From JBPESN01 sp051710625 (GTDB lineage Bacteria > Pseudomonadota > Gammaproteobacteria > Enterobacterales > Enterobacteriaceae): a stretch of 33,094 nt of DNA. The position numbers and the translations under genes were made by a program. The DNA is taken from assembly GCF_051710625.1 (NCBI RefSeq), contig NZ_JBPESN010000024.1, positions 1-33,094 of the forward strand, read 5' to 3'. The notes beneath the pieces are model-generated. The model was not told the DNA's origin and did not search any database. It was given only the letters and a program-made list of their open reading frames with translations. Below are positions 7,377 to 15,243 of this stretch, piece after piece. How positions within the stretch are numbered: position 1 is the stretch's first letter; each line of letters opens with the position of its first letter.

Positions 7377-9572
7377 ATGTCCGTTGTAAACGTCGCATTA
7401 CCGGTGCCGCTGGCTCGGATATTTGATTATCTTTTGCCCGCTGACGCGGCGCCGGCGATCGGGGGGCGGGTCCGGGTTCCGTTTGGTCAACGTCAGGCCA
7501 TTGGCATCGTTACTGCCGTACGCGATCACAGCGAGGTGGCCCTGGACAAGTTAAAGCCCATCAGCGACGTCCTCGACAGTCAGTCACTGTTTCCGGACAG
7601 CCTGTGGCGCATCCTGAACTGGGCCATCGGCTATTACCATTATCCCGCCGGCGAAGTGCTGTTCCACGCCTTACCCGTTCTGCTGCGCCAGGGCAAACCT
7701 GCGACGATGGCGCCGCTGTGGCAGTGGTTCGCTACGGAACAGGGGCGCAGCACGCTCCCCGACAATTTGAAGCGGGCACCCAAACAGCAACAGGCGCTGG
7801 CGGCGCTGCTGCGGGGGGCGGTGTATCGCCATCAGGTGAGCGAGCTACAGCTGTCCGACACGACGCTGCAGGCGCTACGCGCCAAAGGGTTATGCGATTT
7901 GCGGCCCCAGGCGGTGGACACGCACGACTGGCGACCCGGGTTCCGGGTTAACGGCGAACGGCTGCGGCTGAATACCGAACAGGCCACCGCCGTCGGCGCT
8001 ATCCGCAGCGAGGATGACCGGTTTGCCGCCTGGTTGCTGGCCGGCGTGACCGGCTCCGGCAAAACCGAAGTGTATCTAACGGTGCTGGAAAATATTCTCG
8101 CCAAAGGCCAACAGGCGCTGGTGCTGGTGCCGGAAATCGGCCTGACGCCGCAAACCATTGCTCGCTTTCGCGAGCGTTTCAATGCGCCGGTTAAGGTTCT
8201 GCACTCGGGGCTAAACGACAGTGAACGGCTGGCGGCTTGGCTGAAAGCGCGGCGCGGTGAATGCGCTATCGTCATCGGCACCCGTTCGGCGCTGTTCACC
8301 CCCTTCGCCCGGCTGGGAATTATCGTCATCGACGAGGAACATGATAGTTCCTATAAGCAGCATGAAAGGTGGCGTTATCACGCGCGCGATCTGGCGGTTT
8401 TTCGCGCGCGGGAAGAAAAGATACCGATTGTGCTTGGCACCGCCACCCCCGCTCTTGAAACTCTTTATAATGTGCAGCAGAAAAAATACCGCCAGCTTAC
8501 GTTGGGCAAACGCCCCTGCAGCGCCCGACCCGCAGGCCAGCAATTGCTGGATATGAAGGGGCTTGCGCTGACCCACGGCCTCTCGGCGCCGCTGCTAGAT
8601 AAAATGCGTGCGCATTTACAGGCTGGCAATCAGGTCATGCTGTTTCTGAACCGGCGCGGCTTCGCGCCGGCGTTGTTGTGCCACGAATGCGGCTGGATCG
8701 CCGAATGCCAACGCTGCGATCACTATTACACGCTGCATCAACATCAGCGTCAGTTGCGCTGCCACCACTGCGACAGCCAACGCCCGCTGCCGTATCAATG
8801 CCCGCAGTGCGGTTCTACCCAGCTGGTCGCGGTCGGGTTAGGCACCGAGCAATTGGAGGCGGCGTTGACGCCCTTGTTTCCAGGCGTGCCGGTGACGCGC
8901 ATCGATCGCGACACTACGGTGCGTAAAGGCGCGCTGGAAGATTACCTGGATCAGGTACAGCGCGGCGGCGCGCGCATTTTGATCGGCACTCAGATGCTGG
9001 CCAAAGGTCACCATTTCCCGGATGTCACGCTGGTGTCGTTACTGGACGTGGACGGCGCACTATTTTCCGGTGATTTTCGCGCCGCCGAACGTTTCGCCCA
9101 GTTGTATACGCAAGTTGCCGGCCGCGCCGGCCGCGCCGGCAAGCAGGGAGAGGTTTTGTTACAGACTCACCATCCAGAGCATCCCCTGCTGCAAACGTTA
9201 CTGCATCGCGGTTATATGGATTTTGCTCAGCAGACCCTGGAGGAACGTCGCCAGGCGGGGTTGCCGCCCTTTACCAGTCATATCCTGTTTCGCGCGGACG
9301 ATCACGACAATCGCCAGGCGGGGCTGTTTCTCGATCAATTACGTCAACTGCTGGACGCCAGCTTGCTGCGTGACAATGCCTTATGGCTGATGGGACCGAT
9401 CCCCGCGCTGGCGCCCAAGCGCGGCGGACGTTTCCGCTGGCAATTGCTGCTGTCCCACCCTTCGCGTCCACAGCTACAGCGCCTGGTCGCCGCCAGTTTA
9501 CCGCTGGTAAGCACCCTGCCCCAGGCGCGCAAAGTGAAATGGTCTTTGGACGTAGACCCGCTCGATAACTGA
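7377..9572 (+). CDS. priA: Primosomal replication restart helicase PriA
   Basis: PriA recognises stalled or repaired forks, displaces SSB and begins primosome assembly with PriB, DnaT and DnaB. The product is full length (731 residues; E. coli 732). It has an N-terminal DNA-binding domain (MSVVNVALPVPLARIFDYLLP), Walker A GVTGSGKTE at 223-231, DEEH at 319-322, and motifs NRRGFAP and GTQMLAKGHHFPD. The zinc-ribbon cysteines fall in CHECGWIAECQRC and HHCDSQ...QCPQCGS. One oddity: the strongly conserved stretch SYKQxEGxRYHARD reads SYKQHERWRYHARD, with Arg331 in place of Gly. It is followed by the cytR remnant, as in relatives. Confidence 0.96.
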   Translation: MSVVNVALPVPLARIFDYLLPADAAPAIGGRVRVPFGQRQAIGIVTAVRDHSEVALDKLKPISDVLDSQSLFPDSLWRILNWAIGYYHYPAGEVLFHALPVLLRQGKPATMAPLWQWFATEQGRSTLPDNLKRAPKQQQALAALLRGAVYRHQVSELQLSDTTLQALRAKGLCDLRPQAVDTHDWRPGFRVNGERLRLNTEQATAVGAIRSEDDRFAAWLLAGVTGSGKTEVYLTVLENILAKGQQALVLVPEIGLTPQTIARFRERFNAPVKVLHSGLNDSERLAAWLKARRGECAIVIGTRSALFTPFARLGIIVIDEEHDSSYKQHERWRYHARDLAVFRAREEKIPIVLGTATPALETLYNVQQKKYRQLTLGKRPCSARPAGQQLLDMKGLALTHGLSAPLLDKMRAHLQAGNQVMLFLNRRGFAPALLCHECGWIAECQRCDHYYTLHQHQRQLRCHHCDSQRPLPYQCPQCGSTQLVAVGLGTEQLEAALTPLFPGVPVTRIDRDTTVRKGALEDYLDQVQRGGARILIGTQMLAKGHHFPDVTLVSLLDVDGALFSGDFRAAERFAQLYTQVAGRAGRAGKQGEVLLQTHHPEHPLLQTLLHRGYMDFAQQTLEERRQAGLPPFTSHILFRADDHDNRQAGLFLDQLRQLLDASLLRDNALWLMGPIPALAPKRGGRFRWQLLLSHPSRPQLQRLVAASLPLVSTLPQARKVKWSLDVDPLDN

Positions 9573-9713
9573 GGGCACGTTTTTGCGATCCCGCTTCGGC
9601 AATGACGTAAAAAAGAATTTCGGCAGACTCCTGGCCTCTTCTCGCCAACGCGGGATCTGATACAAAGGAGGGGTGCCGTCAAGTATGAACAGGGACAGGG
9701 AGGCCCTCAGGAG

Positions 9714-10736
9714 TGATGCGTGGAACCAAAAAGAAGCCGTGCTTGCCCCTCAACAATGAGGGATGTGGCGCAGCAGGCGGGCGTTCCCACCGCGACCGTC
9801 TCGCGGGCGCTCATGCGGCCGGAATAAGGTGTCGTCGGCGACGCTGCAGCGGGTGCGGCGGGCGGCGTTTAACATTGGCTATGCGTTGCTCTATTCTGGC
9901 CGGCTGATAAAAAGCCACGAAAGCGCCACGCTTCTGGCATTAGCCTGATAGCGGCGACTCGCATCTTAGCGAGGTGCTGCACGGCAGCCGCCGCCCAGGG
10001 TTATTGGCTGCTGCTGCTCCCTTATCGCCCTGCGCCGGCGCAGAAAAAAAACCTAAGCGACGTGATCTGCGGCAGAGCGATTGATGGTATGTTGCTGCTT
10101 GGCGCTGATGTGCCGTTTTGCCTGAATGGCGATGTGCCATCCCCTTTGCCGCCGATGCTCATGGTGAATAAATACGTGCCGGCGCAGGCGCTGCCAACGG
10201 TGCATACTGATAATCTGACCGCAGCCTGGGGGGCAGTGGATTATCTTCACCGGCTTGGGCACCGCTGTATCAGCGGTTCAGCGCAGTTGCCCGCGTGCCG
10301 GCTGCGCCTGGAGGGGTATTGGCAGGCGCTGCAGCGCCACGGCATAATGCCGCGAGAATAGAGCATCCTCCTGGGCCCGCTGACGTGCCAGACCGGCAAA
10401 GCGGGACTTAACATGTTGATTTCACAACTACAGCCGCCTACCGCTATTTTTTGCCATAGCGATATGATAGCGCTGGGTGCATTAGCGCTGGCGAAGCAGC
10501 CAGGCCTCAGGGTACCCGAAGAACTTTCCCTGACCGGGTTTGGCAATCTGGCGGCGACGTCCTACTGCTGTCCGCCGCTGACGACGGTGGCGCCACCCTG
10601 TTATCGTATTGGCCGCGAAGCAGTGCTGTTACTCTTGCGCTAACTCAGGCAACATGCCGCAGGGGCAGCATCAATAATGCTCGACAGTGAATTAATCATA
10701 CGCGGCACCAGCGCCCTGCCGCAGACGCATCACTAA
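9714..10736 (+). pseudogene. cytR: LacI-family regulator CytR, multiply broken
   Basis: CytR represses nucleoside uptake and catabolism together with CRP. The helix-turn-helix is recognisable (TMRDVAQQAGVPTATVSRAL at about 9758-9820), then the frame shifts twice before NIGY. The segment around 9890-10040 is barely alignable. The core resumes at RAIDGMLLLGADVPF, with LPTVHTDNLTAAWGAVDYL. In-frame stops lie at 10359-10361 and 10640-10642, and the family C terminus DSELIIRGTSALP ends at 10734-10736. Position between priA and ftsN agrees with E. coli. The start at 9714 is approximate. Confidence 0.92.
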
Positions 10737-10825
10737 TGCGCTTTCGGAATGCTGACACTGGTCAAATATTATTGCCTTCAGTAACATGACGGCCTGATGA
10801 TTATCTCAAATTTAGCGAAACGATA

Positions 10826-11665
10826 GTGGCACAAAGAGACTATGTAGGCCGTGCCAAGTCCTCGGGCACGCGGCGCAAAACGACCAACCGTAAAAAGAAA
10901 CCTTCCTCCTCCGGCACGTCCAAAACGATGATCGCACTGGCGGCGGCCGTATTGATTACATTTATTGGCGGTCTCTATTTCATCGCGCACAACAAATCGG
11001 AAGATGCGGTGATTGTGCCTAACCGCGGCAAGAACGCCGGCAACGGGCTACCGCCTAAGCCGGAGGAACGCTGGCGCTATATCAAAGAGCTGGAAAATTG
11101 TCAGATTGGCGTACAGTCGCCAACCGAGCCCACCGCGGGCGGCGAGGTGAACTCTCCGGCGCAGTTAACTAATGAACAGCGCCAGTTGCTGGAGCAGATG
11201 CAGGCGGATATGCGCCGGGAGCCTACGCATCTGAACGAAGTCCCCTACAACGATCAAAGTAAAACGGCCGGTGCGGCGCAAACGCGTCCGACGACGCAAG
11301 CGCCGCGCAATCCTTTCAGTCAGCAACCCGTGCAGGCCCCGCGCCAGGCGGCACCGACCACGGTCGCGCCGGCACCGATTCAACCGGTGCAGAAGAGTGC
11401 CGAGGCGGGCGCGGTGAAAGAGACGCCGAAAGAGAAACCGCAGCGCTGGCTGGTTCAGTGCGGCCCGTTCAAGGCGATGGACCAGGCGGAGTCGGTCCGG
11501 GCACAGCTGGCATTCGCCGGTATTGAAAGCCGCATCACCACCGGCGGCGGCTGGAATCGCGTCCTGCTGGGTCCCTATTCCAGCCGCGCCGGCGCCGATA
11601 AGATCCTGCAAAGCGTGCGCGCTACCGGGGTATCAAATTGCATCCCCGTTGCCGCCGGGGGTTGA
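10826..11665 (+). CDS. ftsN: Cell division protein FtsN
   Basis: FtsN is a late divisome protein that triggers septal peptidoglycan synthesis through FtsA and FtsQLB/FtsWI. It is 279 residues (E. coli 319). It starts at GTG in MAQRDYVGR, the conserved FtsA-binding tail, with a single transmembrane segment at about 35-54. The essential periplasmic helix LPPKPEERWRYIKELE keeps W83, Y85 and L89. A Gln/Pro/Ala-rich linker shorter than in E. coli accounts for the length difference. The C-terminal SPOR domain (about 206-277) keeps the conserved cysteine pair C212 and C272. Its stop overlaps the -35 box of the hslV promoter. Confidence 0.95.
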   Translation: MAQRDYVGRAKSSGTRRKTTNRKKKPSSSGTSKTMIALAAAVLITFIGGLYFIAHNKSEDAVIVPNRGKNAGNGLPPKPEERWRYIKELENCQIGVQSPTEPTAGGEVNSPAQLTNEQRQLLEQMQADMRREPTHLNEVPYNDQSKTAGAAQTRPTTQAPRNPFSQQPVQAPRQAAPTTVAPAPIQPVQKSAEAGAVKETPKEKPQRWLVQCGPFKAMDQAESVRAQLAFAGIESRITTGGGWNRVLLGPYSSRAGADKILQSVRATGVSNCIPVAAGG

Positions 11666-11689
11666 AAACCCCGAATCCCACCCCATTTA
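11661..11689 (+). promoter_or_regulatory. Sigma-32 heat-shock promoter of hslVU
   Basis: GTTGAAA (11661-11667), a 13-base spacer, then CCCCATTTA (11681-11689) fit the sigma-32 consensus CTTGAAA-N11..15-CCCCAT. The -35 element overlaps the ftsN stop codon. E. coli hslVU is also a sigma-32 operon transcribed from the ftsN-hslV junction. Confidence 0.88.
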
Positions 11690-11700
11690 ATAGTTATCCT

Positions 11701-11723
11701 CGCCTCGTATTCTTTACGAGGCG
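11701..11723 (+). promoter_or_regulatory. hslVU 5' UTR stem-loop
   Basis: CGCCTCGTA, loop TTCTT, then TACGAGGCG form a perfect 9-base stem between the sigma-32 promoter and the hslV start. It lacks a following T-run, so it is not a terminator. A hairpin in the equivalent leader of E. coli hslVU has been linked to mRNA stability; the same role here is inference. Confidence 0.7.
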
Positions 11724-11752
11724 CTCACCATTTCCATTCCAAGGGGTTGCTC

Positions 11753-12301
11753 GTGACAACAATCGTAAGCGTACGCCGCAAAGGGCATGTCGTCATCGGT
11801 GGTGACGGACAGGCTACTCTGTGTAATACCGTCATGAAAGGTAACGTGCGCAAAGTTCGCCGCCTATATAATGACAAAGTTATCGCGGGCTTCGCCGGTG
11901 GCACCGCGGATGCCTTTACCCTGTTTGAACTGTTTGAACGTAAATTGGAAGTCCATCAGGGCCATCTGGTCAAAGCCGCGGTTGAATTAGCCAAAGACTG
12001 GCGTACCGACCGCATGCTGCGCCGTCTGGAAGCCCTGCTGGCGGTCGCCAATGAATCAGCCTCGCTCATTATCACCGGCAATGGTGACGTCATTCAGCCG
12101 GAAAATGACCTTATCGCTATTGGCTCCGGCGGCCCTTATGCCCAGTCGGCTTCGCGCGCGCTGTTGGAAAACACCGAACTGGGCGCCCGCGAGATCGTCG
12201 AAAAAGCGTTGGGAATTGCTGGTGATATCTGTATTTACACCAACCAGTTTTACACTATTGAAGAATTAACGTCCAAAGCGAAGGATCCTGAAAATGTCTG
12301 A
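11753..12301 (+). CDS. hslV: ATP-dependent protease peptidase subunit HslV (ClpQ)
   Basis: HslV is the N-terminal-nucleophile threonine protease that forms a dodecamer capped by HslU hexamers. The start is GTG at 11753 with AAGGGG 8 bases upstream, giving MTTIVSVRRKG. Removing Met exposes the catalytic Thr; the in-frame TTG at 11747 would hide it, so it is rejected. Two oddities occur. The strongly conserved Gly of ATLGNTVMKG is Cys24. The C terminus reads TSKAKDPENV instead of stopping after KA, because TAAG has become AAG. This adds six residues and makes the gene overlap hslU by 8 bases. Length is 182 residues versus 176 in E. coli. Confidence 0.94.
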   Translation: MTTIVSVRRKGHVVIGGDGQATLCNTVMKGNVRKVRRLYNDKVIAGFAGGTADAFTLFELFERKLEVHQGHLVKAAVELAKDWRTDRMLRRLEALLAVANESASLIITGNGDVIQPENDLIAIGSGGPYAQSASRALLENTELGAREIVEKALGIAGDICIYTNQFYTIEELTSKAKDPENV

Positions 12302-13625
12302 AATGACCCCACGGGAAATCGTCAGTGAACTCGATGGCTATATCGTCGGCCAGCACAACGCCAAGCGGGCCGTGGCTATCGCGTTGCGTAACCGTTGGCG
12401 TCGCATGCAACTGGACGAAGCGCTGCGCCATGAAGTGACGCCGAAAAATATTCTCATGATTGGCCCCACCGGCGTCGGTAAGACGGAAATCGCCCGTCGC
12501 CTGGCAAAACTAGCCAACGCCCCGTTCATCAAAGTCGAGGCCACCAAATTCACCGAAGTCGGCTATATGGGTAAAGAAGTGGATTCCATCATCCGCGACT
12601 TGACCGATGCGGCCGTCAAAATGGTGCGTCTGCAATCCATTGAACAAAATCGTTTTCGCGCCGAAGAGCTGGCGGAAGAGCGGGTGCTGGACGTCCTGAT
12701 CCCACCGGCTAAGAATAACTGGGGCCAACCGGAGGAGAGCGGCGAGCCCTCCAGCGCGCGCCAGAATTTCCGTAAAAAGCTGCGCGAAGGCCAGCTGGAT
12801 GAGAATAAAATTGAAATCAATCTCGCCTTGGCGCCGATGGGCGTTGAAATCATGGCGCCTCCCGGCATGGAGGAGATGACCAATCAGCTGCAATTGATGT
12901 TCAAAAATCTGGCCGGCCAGAAACAGAAGCCGCGCAAGATAAAGATCAAAGAGGCCATGAAGCTGCTGGTGGAGGAAGAGGCTGCCAAGCTGGTGAATCC
13001 CGAAGAACTGAAAGAGAAGGCGATCGAAGCGGTAGAGCAGCACGGCATCGTATTTATCGATGAAATCGATAAAATCTGCAAACGGGGCGAAGTATCCGGA
13101 CCGGACATTTCCCGGGAAGGGGTGCAGCGGGACCTGCTGCCGCTGGTAGAAGGCTGTACGGTCTCAACCAAGCACGGCATGGTGAAAACGGACCATATCC
13201 TGTTTATCGCCTCCGGCGCGTTCCAGGTTTCCAGCCCGTCGGATTTGATTCCCGAACTACAGGGCCGTCTGCCGATCCGCGTCGAGCTTGAAGCCCTGAC
13301 TACCGAGGATTTTGAGCGCATCCTGACCGAACCGAGCGCCTCGCTCACCACCCAATATATCGCGCTGATGGCGACCGAAGGAGTGAGCATCACCTTCAGC
13401 GAGGATGGCATCAAGCGGATCGCCGAAGCGGCCTGGCAGGTGAACGAGCACACTGAGAATATCGGCGCCCGTCGTCTACATACCGTTCTGGAGCGTTTAA
13501 TAGAAGATATTTCCTATGACGCCAGCGAGTGGAACGGTAAAACTATTTCTATTGATGCGGATTATGTTCGCGGCCACCTGGATGAGTTAGTATCTGATGA
13601 AGATTTGAGCCGCTTTATCCTGTAA
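12294..13625 (+). CDS. hslU: HslU (ClpY) AAA+ unfoldase subunit
   Basis: HslU unfolds substrates such as SulA and misfolded proteins and feeds them to HslV. It has 443 residues, as in E. coli. Walker A is GPTGVGKT at 57-64, Walker B is IVFIDEID near 255, the I domain is about 110-240, and sensor/arginine-finger stretches are present (ELQGRLPIRVEL, NIGARRLHT). The C-terminal SRFIL that docks into HslV is intact. The pore loop reads GYMG at 90-93 in place of the usual GYVG, keeping the essential Tyr91. It is translationally coupled to hslV and ends in an intrinsic terminator. Confidence 0.97.
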   Translation: MSEMTPREIVSELDGYIVGQHNAKRAVAIALRNRWRRMQLDEALRHEVTPKNILMIGPTGVGKTEIARRLAKLANAPFIKVEATKFTEVGYMGKEVDSIIRDLTDAAVKMVRLQSIEQNRFRAEELAEERVLDVLIPPAKNNWGQPEESGEPSSARQNFRKKLREGQLDENKIEINLALAPMGVEIMAPPGMEEMTNQLQLMFKNLAGQKQKPRKIKIKEAMKLLVEEEAAKLVNPEELKEKAIEAVEQHGIVFIDEIDKICKRGEVSGPDISREGVQRDLLPLVEGCTVSTKHGMVKTDHILFIASGAFQVSSPSDLIPELQGRLPIRVELEALTTEDFERILTEPSASLTTQYIALMATEGVSITFSEDGIKRIAEAAWQVNEHTENIGARRLHTVLERLIEDISYDASEWNGKTISIDADYVRGHLDELVSDEDLSRFIL

Positions 13626-13655
13626 CGCATTTTAGGGTAATCGACATCCGCAACG

Positions 13656-13679
13656 GGAGGCTCGGGCCTCCGTTTTTTT
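13656..13679 (+). terminator. Intrinsic terminator of hslVU
   Basis: GGAGGC, loop TCGG, GCCTCC, G and then seven T residues, about 30 bases after the hslU stop. This is a canonical Rho-independent structure. Confidence 0.88.
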
Positions 13680-13721
13680 CGGCGCGACCCCCACCGTAGA
13701 GAAGAGTGCATACTGTAGTGC

Positions 13722-14636
13722 TCAACTAAAACTGGCCACCGCGTTAGCGTTTTTCCAGTATCTATTTTCTGATTCGTTTGGTGGCAACCCACCGTTATAT
13801 TTATGCGGCCTGAGTGCGCTGTAATATCCCACGATATAGTCGGTAATTTCATAAGCTGCTTCGCTGAAGCTTATGTAGCCCGTTACCGGTATCTACTCGT
13901 TTTTCAGACTTCTGAAGAAGCGCTTGATCGGACTGTTATCCCAACAGTTACCCCGCCGACTCATGCTTTGTTTGATCCGGTGACGCCACAGCAACTGTCG
14001 GAACTGCCTGCTCGCATAGTGGCTACCCTGATCGCTGTGGAACATCACTTCGGCTGGTTTACCACGCGTTTCCCATGCAATTTCCAGTGCTTTGATGGTC
14101 AGTCTGCTGTCCGGGGAGAACGACATAGCCCAGCCCAGCGGTTTCCTCGCGAACAGATCAAGAACAACCGCAAGGTATGCCCAGCGTTTCCCGGCCCAGA
14201 TATACGTCACATCGCCGCACCATACCTGGTTTGGCTCCGTTACAGCGAACTGGCGGTTGAGATGGTTCGGTATTTCAACGTGTTCATTGCCGCCGCGTTT
14301 GTATTTGTGAGCCGGTAGCTGACAACTGACCAGCCCCAGCTCTTTCATGAGCCTGCCTGCGAGCCAGCCCCCCATCCGGAAGCCTCTCTGGGTTGCCATG
14401 GTGGCGATAACTTCTCGCGCCAGCTGCACCATGGCTGATATTGTGCAGTTTATGAACCTGACTGCGCAATACCGTTCACCTGCCCGTCTGGCCTGTCGGG
14501 ACGACTTTTCCAGTATTTTGTAACTGCTGCGATGAACCCTGAACACGTGGCAGAGTGTGGCCACAGGATGATGCGCTCTGAGTTTCCCGATTAACGAGAA
14601 CTGTTCAGGGAGTCTGACATCAAGAGCGCTATAGCC
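13722..14636 (-). pseudogene. IS3 transposase OrfB, dead copy
   Basis: This DDE transposase is expressed in the family as an OrfAB fusion by -1 frameshifting at an A6G run (14637-14642 as T6 on +). The first catalytic Asp (WCGDVTYIW) and the second (HSDQGSHY) are present. The catalytic Glu region, NSPMERFFRSLK in relatives, reads NSPIKRFFRSLK, so Glu is replaced by Lys. TAG then replaces Trp after SLKNE, although the remaining 60 or so residues are still encoded in frame to 13722. The N-terminal part shows two mutually compensating frameshifts relative to the copy at 32508. This copy cannot transpose by itself. Confidence 0.9.
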
Positions 14637-14893
14637 TTTTTTAATATTTCGTTTTCCATTTCAATGCGTTGCACCTTCTTCTTGAGCTCACGTATTTCGA
14701 TTTGTTCCGGGGTTATGGGAGAGGCTTTTGGCGTTTTCCCCTGTCGCTTATCACGCAGTTGTTTTACCCATTTCGTCATCGTAGAAAGGCCGACGTCCAT
14801 GGCTTTTGCTGCTGGCGCGGCGGTGTAATTTTGGTCGACAATGAGTTGAGCGGATTCGCGTTTGAATTCAGGAATAAAATTTCTTCTTTTCAT
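14591..14893 (-). CDS. IS3-family OrfA (transposase DNA-binding subunit)
   Basis: A 100-residue helix-turn-helix protein with a C-terminal leucine-zipper-like stretch (IEIRELKKKVQRIEMENEIL). It starts at MKRRNFIPEFKRESAQLI. It matches the copy at 32251 almost throughout. An extended upstream start at 14929 is rejected because it would run into the terminal repeat and the sister copy begins at this Met. It overlaps orfB in the -1 frame. Confidence 0.9.
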   Translation of the reverse strand: MKRRNFIPEFKRESAQLIVDQNYTAAPAAKAMDVGLSTMTKWVKQLRDKRQGKTPKASPITPEQIEIRELKKKVQRIEMENEILKKAIALLMSDSLNSSR

Positions 14894-14965
14894 TGGTGCA
14901 TTCGTGTTGTTCTGAGGTGAGCATATCACCTCTGTTCAGGTGGCCAAATTCAGTGTGCCACTACA

Positions 14966-15205
14966 TTCGGCCCAAAAACCTTTGCCTTCCTGGCCGGCTG
15001 GGGCAAAGCTGCCTATACCGGCGGCCGGGAGATCCCGTACTTTCTGGTCCCGCTGATTGCACCTGTGGTCGGGGGGGGCTGTCTGGGCGCCTTCGGCTAC
15101 CGCGCATTGATTGTGCCCCATCTGCCCGGTCAACTGAGCGGTGAAGAGGCCGATGACGTCGCCGTCGCGCAGAGTCGCGCTACGCATTCCGAGCCCAAAG
15201 CCTGA
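14966..15205 (+). pseudogene. glpF: Glycerol facilitator, C-terminal remnant truncated by IS
   Basis: From the first base after the IS the frame reads FGPKTFAFLAGWGKAAYTGG, then IPYFLVPLIAPVVGG, corresponding to the last ~80 residues of E. coli GlpF (FGPKVFAWLAGWGNVAFTGG, IPYFLVPLFGPIVGA). About 70% of the aquaglyceroporin, including both NPA-type motifs, is gone. The natural stop at 15203 precedes glpK by 38 bases, as in the glpFK operon. Confidence 0.92.
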
Positions 15206-15243
15206 TTTTCTTTGTTGAACGTCTAAAATAGCGAGAAACTCTT

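Larger units (their letters stand above)
13714..14965 (-). mobile_element. Complete IS3-family element, inactive, without target duplication
   Basis: The ends are imperfect inverted repeats beginning TGTAGTG: TGTAGTGCTCAACTAAAACT at the left, and TGTAGTGGCACACTGAATTT read from the right on the minus strand. It carries orfA and orfB in the usual -1 arrangement. Flanks are ...GCATAC on the left and TTCGGC... on the right, so there is no target-site duplication. It sits between the hslU terminator and a glpF remnant that begins at the first base after the element. That fits a deletion by recombination between two copies that removed the DNA normally found here. Confidence 0.92.

Noticed and set aside
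9588..9657. GATCCCGC ... GCGGGATC inverted repeat after priA as a terminator
   Set aside because: The arms are about 54 bases apart and not followed by a T-run, so a functional terminator is unlikely.
11747..11752. TTG start for HslV two codons upstream
   Set aside because: It would place Met-Leu before the Met that must be removed to expose the catalytic Thr; the GTG at 11753 has proper Shine-Dalgarno spacing.
12510..13043. 177-codon minus frame inside hslU
   Set aside because: Antisense shadow of the fully conserved hslU; no motif or start signal of its own.
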